In this document: in pieces, positions 42,320 to 49,230 of the stretch
Numbering within the stretch: the first letter of the stretch is position 1
Layout of the letters: every line of letters begins with the position of its first letter
Source of the DNA: Candidatus Poribacteria bacterium
GTDB lineage: Bacteria; Poribacteria; WGA-4E; WGA-3G
DNA: 49,230 nt
Direction of reading: 5' to 3'
Assembly: GCA_022819945.1 (NCBI GenBank)
Contig: JAJEGI010000049.1
Span: 1 to 49,230, forward strand
Notes under the pieces: generated by a model
Database searches by the model: none
What the model saw: only the letters and a program-made list of their open reading frames with translations
Told to the model about the DNA's origin: nothing
Program-made: the position numbers and the translations under genes

Positions 42320-43219
42320 TCAATTTTCTCCTAATCTCGCCTGCTCTCCTGCGTGGTAAGAACTCCGAACCAGCGGTCCCGATTCTACATGCCGAAATCC
42401 CATCTCTATCCCTGCTTCTTTGAGTTCGTCAAATTCTTCAGGCGTATAGTAGCGTTGAATCGGAAGATGGCGGGTAGAGGGTGAGAGATATTGCCCTATC
42501 GTGAGAATGTCACACCCGGTGTTGCGAATGTCTTGCATCGTCTCTAAGAGCTCTGTCACAGTTTCACCTAAACCGACCATGAGACCGGATTTTGTGAGCA
42601 TCTGAGCATCAAGTTGTTTGGTAATTTGGAGGAGTGTCAGAGTCTGCTGATAATTCGCATAAGGACGGACGCGACGGTAGAGACGCTGGACTGTCTCGGT
42701 GTTATGATTAAGCACTTCCGGACGTGCCTGCACAATTACCGCAAGGGCATCCCAATTCCCCTCAAGGTCGGGGATAAGTACTTCCACGGTACATCCGGGA
42801 CGATGTTTCCGGGCTTCGGCGATGCATTCGGCGAAGACACTTGCCCCGCCATCATTGAGATCGTCGCGATTCACTGAGGTAATAACGATGTGTTTTAGTT
42901 TTAGGTAACCGACGGCTTCTCCGAGGCGTCGCGGTTCATCGGTATCAACAACACCCCCGGGCGCGCCTTTTTTCACGGCACAAAACATGCATCGCCGCGT
43001 ACAGACATCGCCTAATATCATGAAGGTGGCAGTCCGACTGTTCCAACATTCACCGATATTCGGGCATCGTGCTTCTTCACAAACGGTGTGGAGTTGCAGA
43101 TCCCGCATGAGTTTTTTCAGTTCAGCGTAGTTATCGCCGCCCGGAATGCGCGCTTTGATCCACGACGGATGACGGCGTTGCTGTGTTTTTGGGGCAACTA
43201 TCGGAAGCGTCTTTAGCAT
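42320..43219 (-). CDS. lipA: Lipoyl synthase
   Basis: 299 residues. A radical SAM enzyme that inserts two sulfur atoms into octanoyl groups on lipoate-dependent enzymes. Both iron-sulfur motifs are present: CEEARCPNIGEC (Cys47, 52, 58; auxiliary cluster) and CTRRCMFC (Cys73, 77, 80; radical SAM cluster). Length and order agree with LipA throughout, including the SGLMVGLGET and RSSYHAGEQ endings. No strong Shine-Dalgarno site is seen. It is cytoplasmic and stands alone between the dehydrogenase operon and the methyltransferase gene. lipB is not in the window. Confidence 0.97.
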   Translation of the reverse strand: MLKTLPIVAPKTQQRRHPSWIKARIPGGDNYAELKKLMRDLQLHTVCEEARCPNIGECWNSRTATFMILGDVCTRRCMFCAVKKGAPGGVVDTDEPRRLGEAVGYLKLKHIVITSVNRDDLNDGGASVFAECIAEARKHRPGCTVEVLIPDLEGNWDALAVIVQARPEVLNHNTETVQRLYRRVRPYANYQQTLTLLQITKQLDAQMLTKSGLMVGLGETVTELLETMQDIRNTGCDILTIGQYLSPSTRHLPIQRYYTPEEFDELKEAGIEMGFRHVESGPLVRSSYHAGEQARLGEN

Positions 43220-43318
43220 TTTTTAATTCGCAATTAGTAGTTTTGGAATTGGTTAAATTAGTTTTCACAATAATTTGTTTACGCAATAGGTAGTTTTAAG
43301 CTTGAAAATTAGTCTGAT

Positions 43319-44698
43319 TCAATTTTTGTTCAGTCTGGAGATAAGATATTCTTGCCCGCGTTCGCCTTTAACTCTGTTACAATGACTACAGAGCAGTTGT
43401 AGGTTATCAATATGGTCAGTTCCGCCAACGGATCTCGCGATAATGTGGTCTATCTCAAGGTGTTGGGTTTGGAAATGCTCACCGCATCCGTTACAATGCC
43501 CACCTTGTTCTCCATATAACAGTGTCTTGTTTTCAGGGGCGTTGTATCTCGGAATTTCGCCTAAATCCGTGCGGCTGGGTACATCGTCGCGAGCGATAAT
43601 ATCCGCAAGCAATCCCTGATCGTCTTTGATACGCTCAATAACTAACTCGGCGGCTTTCGCTGATATATCAATACCTATCCAATTCCGTTGAAGTCTATCC
43701 GCTGCTACGAGGGTTGTGGCGCACCCACAGAACGGATCGAAAACAACCTCGCTTTCGTTAGATGAGGCTTCGATGATTCTATTGAGTAGAGCAACGGGTT
43801 TTTGGGTTGGGTAGCCTGTGCGTTCACCATCTCCAGAAGCCAGATACGGTATATCTGTCCAAATGTTTCCGACAGGTTCACCTGAGTATTCGTCAGCGTA
43901 AATCTTGTATCTTGGCTTTCCGGTTCTCGTCCAATAGATTAGGTATGGATTTTTGGCGATTCTTTCATCAAACGTTGATTGATTCCATCTCCACCCAATA
44001 TCAGAGGTTACAGTTTTGTCTCCTATTTTACGAACTTCTCCTGCACTGGACCTATTTGAATTCTGTTCTAATGCTACGTGCTGAAAATGACGCCCCGTTT
44101 CGGTTTCTACATGTGGAAATTTCTTGTTTAATTTTTCTGTATCTAACTGTGAGGTTACTCTATTCGCCATAACCTGCGTGTTGTCTTTGGCATAGTAAAG
44201 CAGATGATCCGATATAGTGTCAACGGCAGATTTTGATAGACTATGTGCCGCATAACGTTTCCATGTTATGTCTGCTAAAAAGTTTTGCTTTCCGAACACC
44301 GCATCCATCGCCAACTTCAGATAATGGCTCATTGTCGGATCGCAGTGTAGGTAGATTGACCCTGTATCCTTGAGTATCCTCTCCATCTCCAGCAATCGAA
44401 CTGCCATGTAAATGAGGTAAGATTTATCGGAGTCCGTCATTGCCGCGTGGATAACTCGGTTGAGTGCGGGGTGTTTTGCCTCAATTAAATCAAGCCAAGC
44501 ATTATCAACATCATCAAGCGTCCACGTATCTTTGAATTCAGCGCCCGCAGCCTCTGAACCTATAGGCGCTGCGTAGTTGGCATTGCTATTAAAGGGTGGG
44601 TCTAAATATATGAGATCAATGGACTCACTATTTATTCCACGCATTATAGGTAGATTATCACCCGTGAATATCGTCTTTGGCTTAATATTGGTAGCCAT
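43319..44698 (-). CDS. Beta-class DNA methyltransferase fused to a C-terminal HNH nuclease domain
   Basis: 459 residues. The N-terminal part is an amino-methyltransferase of the beta order: the catalytic DPPF (33-36) comes before the SAM-binding DPFCGCATT (321-329), and GYPTQKP also fits. Such enzymes methylate adenine N6 or cytosine N4. The last ~60 residues form an HNH domain: Cys402 and Cys405 (CNGC), LEIDHIIA with His418, DNLQLLCSHCN with Cys437, Cys440 and Asn441. A methyltransferase and nuclease in one chain could be a compact restriction-modification or specialised enzyme. It starts 26 bases downstream of selC, a common kind of integration site. Confidence 0.9.
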   Translation of the reverse strand: MATNIKPKTIFTGDNLPIMRGINSESIDLIYLDPPFNSNANYAAPIGSEAAGAEFKDTWTLDDVDNAWLDLIEAKHPALNRVIHAAMTDSDKSYLIYMAVRLLEMERILKDTGSIYLHCDPTMSHYLKLAMDAVFGKQNFLADITWKRYAAHSLSKSAVDTISDHLLYYAKDNTQVMANRVTSQLDTEKLNKKFPHVETETGRHFQHVALEQNSNRSSAGEVRKIGDKTVTSDIGWRWNQSTFDERIAKNPYLIYWTRTGKPRYKIYADEYSGEPVGNIWTDIPYLASGDGERTGYPTQKPVALLNRIIEASSNESEVVFDPFCGCATTLVAADRLQRNWIGIDISAKAAELVIERIKDDQGLLADIIARDDVPSRTDLGEIPRYNAPENKTLLYGEQGGHCNGCGEHFQTQHLEIDHIIARSVGGTDHIDNLQLLCSHCNRVKGERGQEYLISRLNKN

Positions 44699-44723
44699 TC
44701 TTGCTCAGTCTTTTTTACAAAGG

Positions 44724-44817
44724 TGGCGGGAGAGGGTGGGAGTCGAACCCACCTATCCACGTGTATGGACAAGCCGGTTTTGAAGACCGGTAGGGCCACC
44801 GGACCCTATCCTCCCCC
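44724..44817 (-). tRNA. selC: tRNA-Sec (anticodon UCA)
   Basis: 94 bases with encoded CCA. The 8-bp acceptor stem GGGGGAGG/CCTCTCCC (one G-U), discriminator G, T-loop TTCGACT and a long variable arm with a 6-bp stem are those of bacterial tRNA-Sec. The anticodon TCA lies at 44783-44781 within the loop CTTCAAA. It is directly downstream of selB, forming a selenocysteine locus. Confidence 0.95.
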
Positions 44818-44954
44818 ATAATTTTTAAAACTATCAAATCTGCTCATCGTTCCACTACGTTCCAAGATGGATTTTGGTTAATTTCAACGGCATTTGGAAT
44901 CTGAACAACCATCAAGAGCCTATGGAACCCACTGCCCAAAGTGAAGTGACGTGT

Positions 44955-46895
44955 TTATGTTTTCAAGTGTCGAGGGTGTAATTTTCGGACGTTATCATCT
45001 CGAATTGTGAGACTCTGACTGTCACAATACTCTAAAAACGGCACGGCATACTTTCGCGAGGTTTGTGCCATTTCACGGAATTCAGCAACAGTGATTGTCC
45101 CATTTTCGCGAAGATGCACAGTTAATAATTCGCTCACTTCTTCAAAAACGGTTTTATGGGTGAAAAAGTTATCTGCTATTTTGACGAATTGTCCCAAGTT
45201 CAGCAGCGCGTAAAACGTAGATTCAAGCACTTTCGGCGTGTATTCTGGCAGTAGCGTACTGAGTTCATTGAGGCTCGGTGTATTTATACCTGCCTCCAAG
45301 AACAGTTTCTCCAAGGTCTCCTTCGCTGTCTCCTCCTCTTCGGAAAACTGGATTTCGTGGGATGCCAACCGGATCAGATTGCCCTCTTTGGCGAGTTGCC
45401 CGCCGGTAACGAGTTGATTCTCAAGTTTCTCAAAACTGAGTTCATCTAAGTTTAATTTTTGACGCAGCTGCGAGGCGTTCTGACCAGCGAGGAGCGGTTG
45501 CGCCTCGTGAAACGCTTCCAATATCTCAATGATTTTCGCTTTCGTTGCTGCTGTGCGTGCTGCATCAGAGACGAGAGGTGTTCTACCCGATTGATCCCAA
45601 CGGACAATTTTCCCTTCAGCTTCAAGTCCGTTTAAGATGGCTTTCACATCTGTTTGCGAATGTGGTAGATAGTAATAAAGGAACGGTTCCGGCATGCAAA
45701 GCGTTTCGCTATTTAGCAAGACAGTATTAACAACCTGTGCATCATCCGCTTCTTCCCACTCTGCTAAAGTAGCAATGGTTTCTGGTGTAAACCGCTTATG
45801 TTTTGGTGCAAATGGGTTGATAACCTCACCGCCACCGACTGTATGCTGCGCTGAGAAATCGCGTAAGATGATTCTATCGCCTCTAAAAGTTAAAATCGGT
45901 TGTTCTAATCGGAGTTGAACCTGCACATTGTCCCCCGGTAGAATTGCTTCGTCCACCAATAGGATCAACCGGCAAAATATTTCGCGGGTGCCGAGATACG
46001 CGCGGAAACGCGTCCAGTGTTCAATAATTCTTGGAAATGAAGACAAAACCTGTAAGGACACATCTATGTTGTCCGTCACCTGTGAAAACTCTATCGGACA
46101 GAGGACATCACCGCGTTGGACATCCTGTGCCGAGGTCCCAGAGAGGTTTAAGGCTGTCCTCTGTCCGGCTTGTGCGACGTGTGCGGGTTCATTGTGCACC
46201 TGTATGCCGCGTACCCGAACGGCATCGCCTTGCGGCAGAATCACCATTCGTTGCTCTCTATTAATTAATCCGCCGATCAAGGTCCCTGTCACAATAACGC
46301 CAAACCCTTGCACAGTAAAAACCCGATCGACATACAGCCTGGGGATACCGTCGTTTTCCTCTGCTTTTGTTGCGAGCACTACCTGTTCAACGATAGTCTG
46401 CTTCAGTGTTTCAATACCGGCACCCGTTATTGCGGAAACGCTGACAGTCGGGATCGCTTCAAGACTTGTACCGACGAGCATTTCCTGTGTCATTTCCGTG
46501 GCTTCGGTTAATTCATCAGGCGTTGCCAAGTCAGATTTTGTCATGACGAGAATGCCGTTTGAAATCCCCAGTAGATCCAAGATTGCCAAGTGTTCAAGCG
46601 TCTGTTCCTGGACACCTTCTTTTGCATCAACAACGAATAGGACGATATCCATGCCGTAGGCACCTGAGAGCATACTTCGGATGAATTTTTCGTGTCCGGG
46701 TACATCAACGATGCCGGCGCGCGAGTCATCGGGTAGGTCAAAGTAGGCAAACCCGAGTTCAATAGACAAACCGCGCTCACGTTCCTCCTTGAGCCGGTCC
46801 GTCTCCATACCTGTGAGTGCGCCCACGAGTGCGGTTTTCCCGTGGTCAACATGTCCCGCTGTTCCGATAATGAGATGTCGTCTATCTTGATGCAT
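44955..46895 (-). CDS. selB: Selenocysteine-specific elongation factor
   Basis: 646 residues from the ATG at 46895; an in-frame TTG at 46907 would add four residues, and neither start has a clear Shine-Dalgarno site. The GTPase domain has [16 protein letters not shown] and TKSD. Three beta-barrel domains and C-terminal winged helices follow, which bind the SECIS hairpin in the mRNA. SelB brings Sec-tRNA to in-frame UGA. selC lies 137 bases downstream. selA and selD are not in the window, so they must be elsewhere if the pathway is complete. Confidence 0.96.
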   Translation of the reverse strand: MHQDRRHLIIGTAGHVDHGKTALVGALTGMETDRLKEERERGLSIELGFAYFDLPDDSRAGIVDVPGHEKFIRSMLSGAYGMDIVLFVVDAKEGVQEQTLEHLAILDLLGISNGILVMTKSDLATPDELTEATEMTQEMLVGTSLEAIPTVSVSAITGAGIETLKQTIVEQVVLATKAEENDGIPRLYVDRVFTVQGFGVIVTGTLIGGLINREQRMVILPQGDAVRVRGIQVHNEPAHVAQAGQRTALNLSGTSAQDVQRGDVLCPIEFSQVTDNIDVSLQVLSSFPRIIEHWTRFRAYLGTREIFCRLILLVDEAILPGDNVQVQLRLEQPILTFRGDRIILRDFSAQHTVGGGEVINPFAPKHKRFTPETIATLAEWEEADDAQVVNTVLLNSETLCMPEPFLYYYLPHSQTDVKAILNGLEAEGKIVRWDQSGRTPLVSDAARTAATKAKIIEILEAFHEAQPLLAGQNASQLRQKLNLDELSFEKLENQLVTGGQLAKEGNLIRLASHEIQFSEEEETAKETLEKLFLEAGINTPSLNELSTLLPEYTPKVLESTFYALLNLGQFVKIADNFFTHKTVFEEVSELLTVHLRENGTITVAEFREMAQTSRKYAVPFLEYCDSQSLTIRDDNVRKLHPRHLKT

Positions 46896-46960
46896 AAGTG
46901 AGTCCAATAGTGGATTGATGGAAGAAACCCGCTAAATCCCGCTTATCAAGGGGGCTAATA

Positions 46961-47731
46961 TTAAGGATTCGCATGGATCAGCTTGCCAATTCGACTGAAT
47001 CTGACGTTCCCGACCAGTTTCCATACTTCCCACACTTTTGCTGGACGCGCGTCAAACGACCAGTACACCATAAACGCTTGCCCTTTAATGTCGCTAACAT
47101 CTACGGGCCCCCACGACCGGCTATCGCTACTCTGGTCGCGGTTATCACCCATAGCGAAGACCTTGCCTTTTGGGATAATAAACGGTTTGCCTTCAGGAAA
47201 TTTACGTCTGAACTGAGTTGAAGTTAAAGCGTAATCCGAAAAATCTTCTGTATCTGGCAGATATTCCGGTTGCCGAAACGGCGGAAAATCCCCTCTTTTG
47301 AAATGGCTGAAGGTCATGTGCTTTGCATAGTGCTCGTCGTCAACGGCTACGCCGTTTACATAGAGTGTATTCCCGCGTGTTTCGATTGTATCGCCTTCAA
47401 CCGCCACGATGCGCTTGATAAAATTTCGTTCCCGATCGTGTGGTGGTATAAAAACGAAAACGTCGCCACGGGCAGGTTTATGGAAATCGAAAACCTTAAC
47501 GTCTGTGCCGGGGATTGTAATACCGTAGATAAACTTGCATACCAGAATCCGGTCCCCAATCAGAAGGGTGTTTTCCATTGAACCCGATGGGATTTTGAAC
47601 GCTTCAACGACAAAAGGTCGAATAAATCCAAAAACGAGAATAAGTGCGACAACAATGACTTGGGCATATTCCCATACGATGGTTCTCCGAAATTTTTGCC
47701 ATTTGGACAATTGAGTATCGTTATCATTCAT
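46961..47731 (-). CDS. lepB: Signal peptidase I, copy 1
   Basis: 256 residues. An N-terminal membrane helix (AQVIVVALILVFGFIRPF) is followed by the Ser-Lys catalytic dyad: Ser51 in IPSGSMEN and Lys106 in FIKRIVAVEGD. GDNRDQSSDSRSWGPV is the late conserved box. It removes signal peptides from exported proteins. A paralogue lies 46 bases upstream in the same direction, and the two probably share a transcript. Both retain all key residues. The many exported proteins in this genome may explain the duplication. Confidence 0.95.
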   Translation of the reverse strand: MNDNDTQLSKWQKFRRTIVWEYAQVIVVALILVFGFIRPFVVEAFKIPSGSMENTLLIGDRILVCKFIYGITIPGTDVKVFDFHKPARGDVFVFIPPHDRERNFIKRIVAVEGDTIETRGNTLYVNGVAVDDEHYAKHMTFSHFKRGDFPPFRQPEYLPDTEDFSDYALTSTQFRRKFPEGKPFIIPKGKVFAMGDNRDQSSDSRSWGPVDVSDIKGQAFMVYWSFDARPAKVWEVWKLVGNVRFSRIGKLIHANP

Positions 47732-47777
47732 GATGTCGTGGAATCGCTAAAAATAAAAGCGTTCTCCTCTCTACGGT

Positions 47778-48533
47778 TTAATTTTCCTTGAAAGAATCTG
47801 GTTCTGAACGGATAAGTTTGCCAATTCGGTTAAAGCGGATATTTTGGACCATTTTCCACACTTCCCACAATTTCGTAGGACGATTATCAACCGAAAACAC
47901 AACCATAAAAGCCTGTCCTTTAATATCATCTACTGCCACTGGTCCCCAAAAACGGCTATCGCTACTCAGATCGCGGTTATCACCCATCGCGAAAACCATA
48001 CCTTTGGGAACAACAAACGGTTTACCTTCAGGAAACTTTCGCCTAAATTGACTGTCAGTTAAAGTGTAATCCTTGTAACTGTCGTCGTCAGGGATATACT
48101 CTGGTTGCCGAAATGGCGGAAAATTCCTTCTATAATTATTGAACATCAAATGTTTTGTATAGGCACTATCATCAACGGCTTGACCGTTCACATAAAGCAT
48201 TTTTCCTTCGGTGTAAACCGTATCCCCTTCAATCGCTACGATGCGTTTGATAAAATGTCGATCGTCGTGGGACGGGATAAAAACGAAAACATCACCGCGT
48301 GCCGGTTGATGCAAATCGAAAACTTTTATGTCTGTGCCGGGAATCTTCACCCCATAGATAAATTTACACACGAGAATACGGTCTCCAATGAGAAGTGTAT
48401 CCTCCATAGAACCAGACGGAATTCTATAGGCATCCACAATGAAGGGACGAATGAGACCGAACATGAGGATCAACAAAACAACAATGGGTTTCGCATGCTC
48501 CCGGACCCAAGGTTTTTGTAATATTTGCTGCAT
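47778..48533 (-). CDS. lepB: Signal peptidase I, copy 2
   Basis: 251 residues from the ATG at 48533. An in-frame start at 48599 would add 22 residues that are encoded by the transposon-like repeat and have no counterpart in copy 1; this extension is rejected. Ser42 (IPSGSMED) and Lys96 (FIKRIVAIEGD) form the dyad, with GDNRDLSSDSRFWGPV following. A membrane helix (IVVLLILMFGLIRPFIV) precedes. It is about two-thirds identical to copy 1 by eye, an older duplication than the dapB pair. Confidence 0.94.
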   Translation of the reverse strand: MQQILQKPWVREHAKPIVVLLILMFGLIRPFIVDAYRIPSGSMEDTLLIGDRILVCKFIYGVKIPGTDIKVFDLHQPARGDVFVFIPSHDDRHFIKRIVAIEGDTVYTEGKMLYVNGQAVDDSAYTKHLMFNNYRRNFPPFRQPEYIPDDDSYKDYTLTDSQFRRKFPEGKPFVVPKGMVFAMGDNRDLSSDSRFWGPVAVDDIKGQAFMVVFSVDNRPTKLWEVWKMVQNIRFNRIGKLIRSEPDSFKEN

Positions 48534-48563
48534 GGATAAACCAACCTTAGCTTGAATGTATTT

Positions 48564-48651
48564 AGGACTTACACAGCCCTGCTGCAGGCGGGGTTTCAAA
48601 CCCCGCCTGCAGAGTGCGTCGGATGTCCGCTATCATGGATGCGTAAGTTCT
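48564..48651. repeat. MITE-like element, copy 3 (88 bp)
   Basis: The left end AGGACTTACACA (48564-48575) and right end TGCGTAAGTTCT (48640-48651) are imperfect versions of the terminal inverted repeats of copy 1. The centre holds a near-perfect palindrome, CTGCAGGCGGGG and its complement around TTTCAAA, which would form a strong hairpin. It fills the gap between the lepA stop (48659) and lepB copy 2. Confidence 0.75.
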
Positions 48652-48658
48652 ATGTATA

Positions 48659-49230
48659 TTATTCATCAGTTGCTAACATCGCTGTGAATGCCTCTTGTGG
48701 CACATCAACTTTGCCAATCTGTTTGAGCCGTCTTTTACCTTCTTTCTGTTTCTCCAACAACTTCCGTTTTCGCGTCACATCGCCGCCGTAGCATTTTGCT
48801 GTAACATTTTTTCGGAGTGCCCGAACCGTTTCGCGAGCGACGATCTTGTTACCAATCGCTGCTTGAACCGGCACTTCAAACATCTGGCGAGGAATCAACT
48901 CTTTGAGTTTCGATACTAACGCTTTTCCGCGTGTTTCCGCCGTCTCAAGCGGCAAGATCGTTGAAAGTGCGTCCACAGGATCACCGTTAAGTAGGACATC
49001 CAATTTTACTAACTTTTCGGGTTTGTATTCACCGATGTCGTATTCTAATGAACCGTATCCGCGTGTTAGGGACTTCAGCTTCGGGTAGAAATCCATTAGC
49101 ATTTCACTGAGCGGGAGTTCATAGAGCAATTGCACACGACTTGCGTCCAATTGATTCATCCGCTTATATACACCCCGACGCTTCTGACAAAGTTCCATTG
49201 CATTTCCAATATAATCGCGCGGTACAATTA
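48659..49230 (-). CDS. lepA: Elongation factor 4, C-terminal part (runs off the window)
   Basis: Partial: about 190 residues are visible, and the frame stays open to the end of the window (reading [14 protein letters not shown] before the first visible ATG). The sequence [36 protein letters not shown] and the C-terminal [29 protein letters not shown] are diagnostic of LepA, a GTPase acting on the ribosome. lepA next to lepB is a common bacterial arrangement, here with the repeat element between them. Only the C-terminal domains are present, so the GTPase domain cannot be checked. Confidence 0.95.
   Translation of the reverse strand, partial: IVPRDYIGNAMELCQKRRGVYKRMNQLDASRVQLLYELPLSEMLMDFYPKLKSLTRGYGSLEYDIGEYKPEKLVKLDVLLNGDPVDALSTILPLETAETRGKALVSKLKELIPRQMFEVPVQAAIGNKIVARETVRALRKNVTAKCYGGDVTRKRKLLEKQKEGKRRLKQIGKVDVPQEAFTAMLATDE

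Noticed and set aside
43319..46895. Search for selenoprotein genes with in-frame TGA near selB/selC
   Set aside because: No frame in the window continues convincingly past a TGA into matching protein sequence with a downstream SECIS-like hairpin.
48534..48599. 22-residue extension of signal peptidase copy 2
   Set aside because: It is encoded by the MITE-like repeat and absent from copy 1; the ATG at 48533 precedes the membrane helix normally.

Overview
The window looks like a piece of a Gram-negative, heterotrophic bacterial chromosome with mid-range GC. The gene repertoire resembles Candidatus Poribacteria or another Planctomycetes-like marine or symbiont lineage: secreted FG-GAP/UnbV proteins, YCF48-type BNR propellers, phytanoyl-CoA dioxygenase, sulfatase, sugar dehydratase, PQQ-type propellers, and a very large propeller-SpoIIE regulator. 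This placement is an inference from gene content; there is no rRNA gene in the window. I describe about 37 protein-coding genes and one tRNA. Most lie on the minus strand in short operons with tight spacing and clear Shine-Dalgarno sites.

Layout. 0.3-5 kb: a small secreted beta-sandwich protein, then a minus-strand secreted/periplasmic trio (TPR, FGE-like, FG-GAP/UnbV). 5-10 kb: a glycan-catabolism block (sialidase-type propeller, PQQ-like propeller, mannonate dehydratase, sulfatase). 10-14.6 kb: an internally duplicated membrane protein, a polyamine-type binding protein, a rhodanese, and a plus-strand Gfo/Idh/MocA oxidoreductase with a small companion. 14.9-23.7 kb: an unusual minus-strand accessory run of WD40 protein, PspA/IM30-like coiled coil, two-domain AAA ATPase, two small paralogues, trypsin-TPR protein, HEPN-like protein and PD-(D/E)XK-like protein. 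24-28.5 kb, plus strand: a membrane metallopeptidase-TPR protein and a sugar kinase-nucleotidyltransferase fusion. 28.5-38.2 kb: the propeller-SpoIIE regulator, dapL, a PhyH protein, a YCF48 lipoprotein and two tandem dapB copies (diaminopimelate/lysine synthesis by the aminotransferase route). 38.4-42.2 kb: a PQQ alcohol dehydrogenase with the lanthanide-type Asp pair, its MxaJ/XoxJ-like binding protein and a dihaem cytochrome c, an F-J-G operon. 42.3-49.2 kb: lipA, a methyltransferase-HNH fusion, tRNA-Sec (selC), selB, two tandem lepB genes and the 3' part of lepA.

A short dispersed element with 12-bp terminal inverted repeats occurs three times (12.76, 42.06 and 48.56 kb). One copy lies in the inferred 5' leader of the alcohol dehydrogenase operon. 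Another lies directly upstream of a lepB gene and creates a false N-terminal extension.

The best candidates for new biology are the PspA-like/AAA pair with its WD40, protease and small-protein neighbours; the HEPN-like plus nuclease-like gene pair beside it; the lanthanide-type dehydrogenase module; the kinase-nucleotidyltransferase fusion; and the methyltransferase-HNH fusion abutting selC. All functional assignments come from motifs read by eye; no database search was run.
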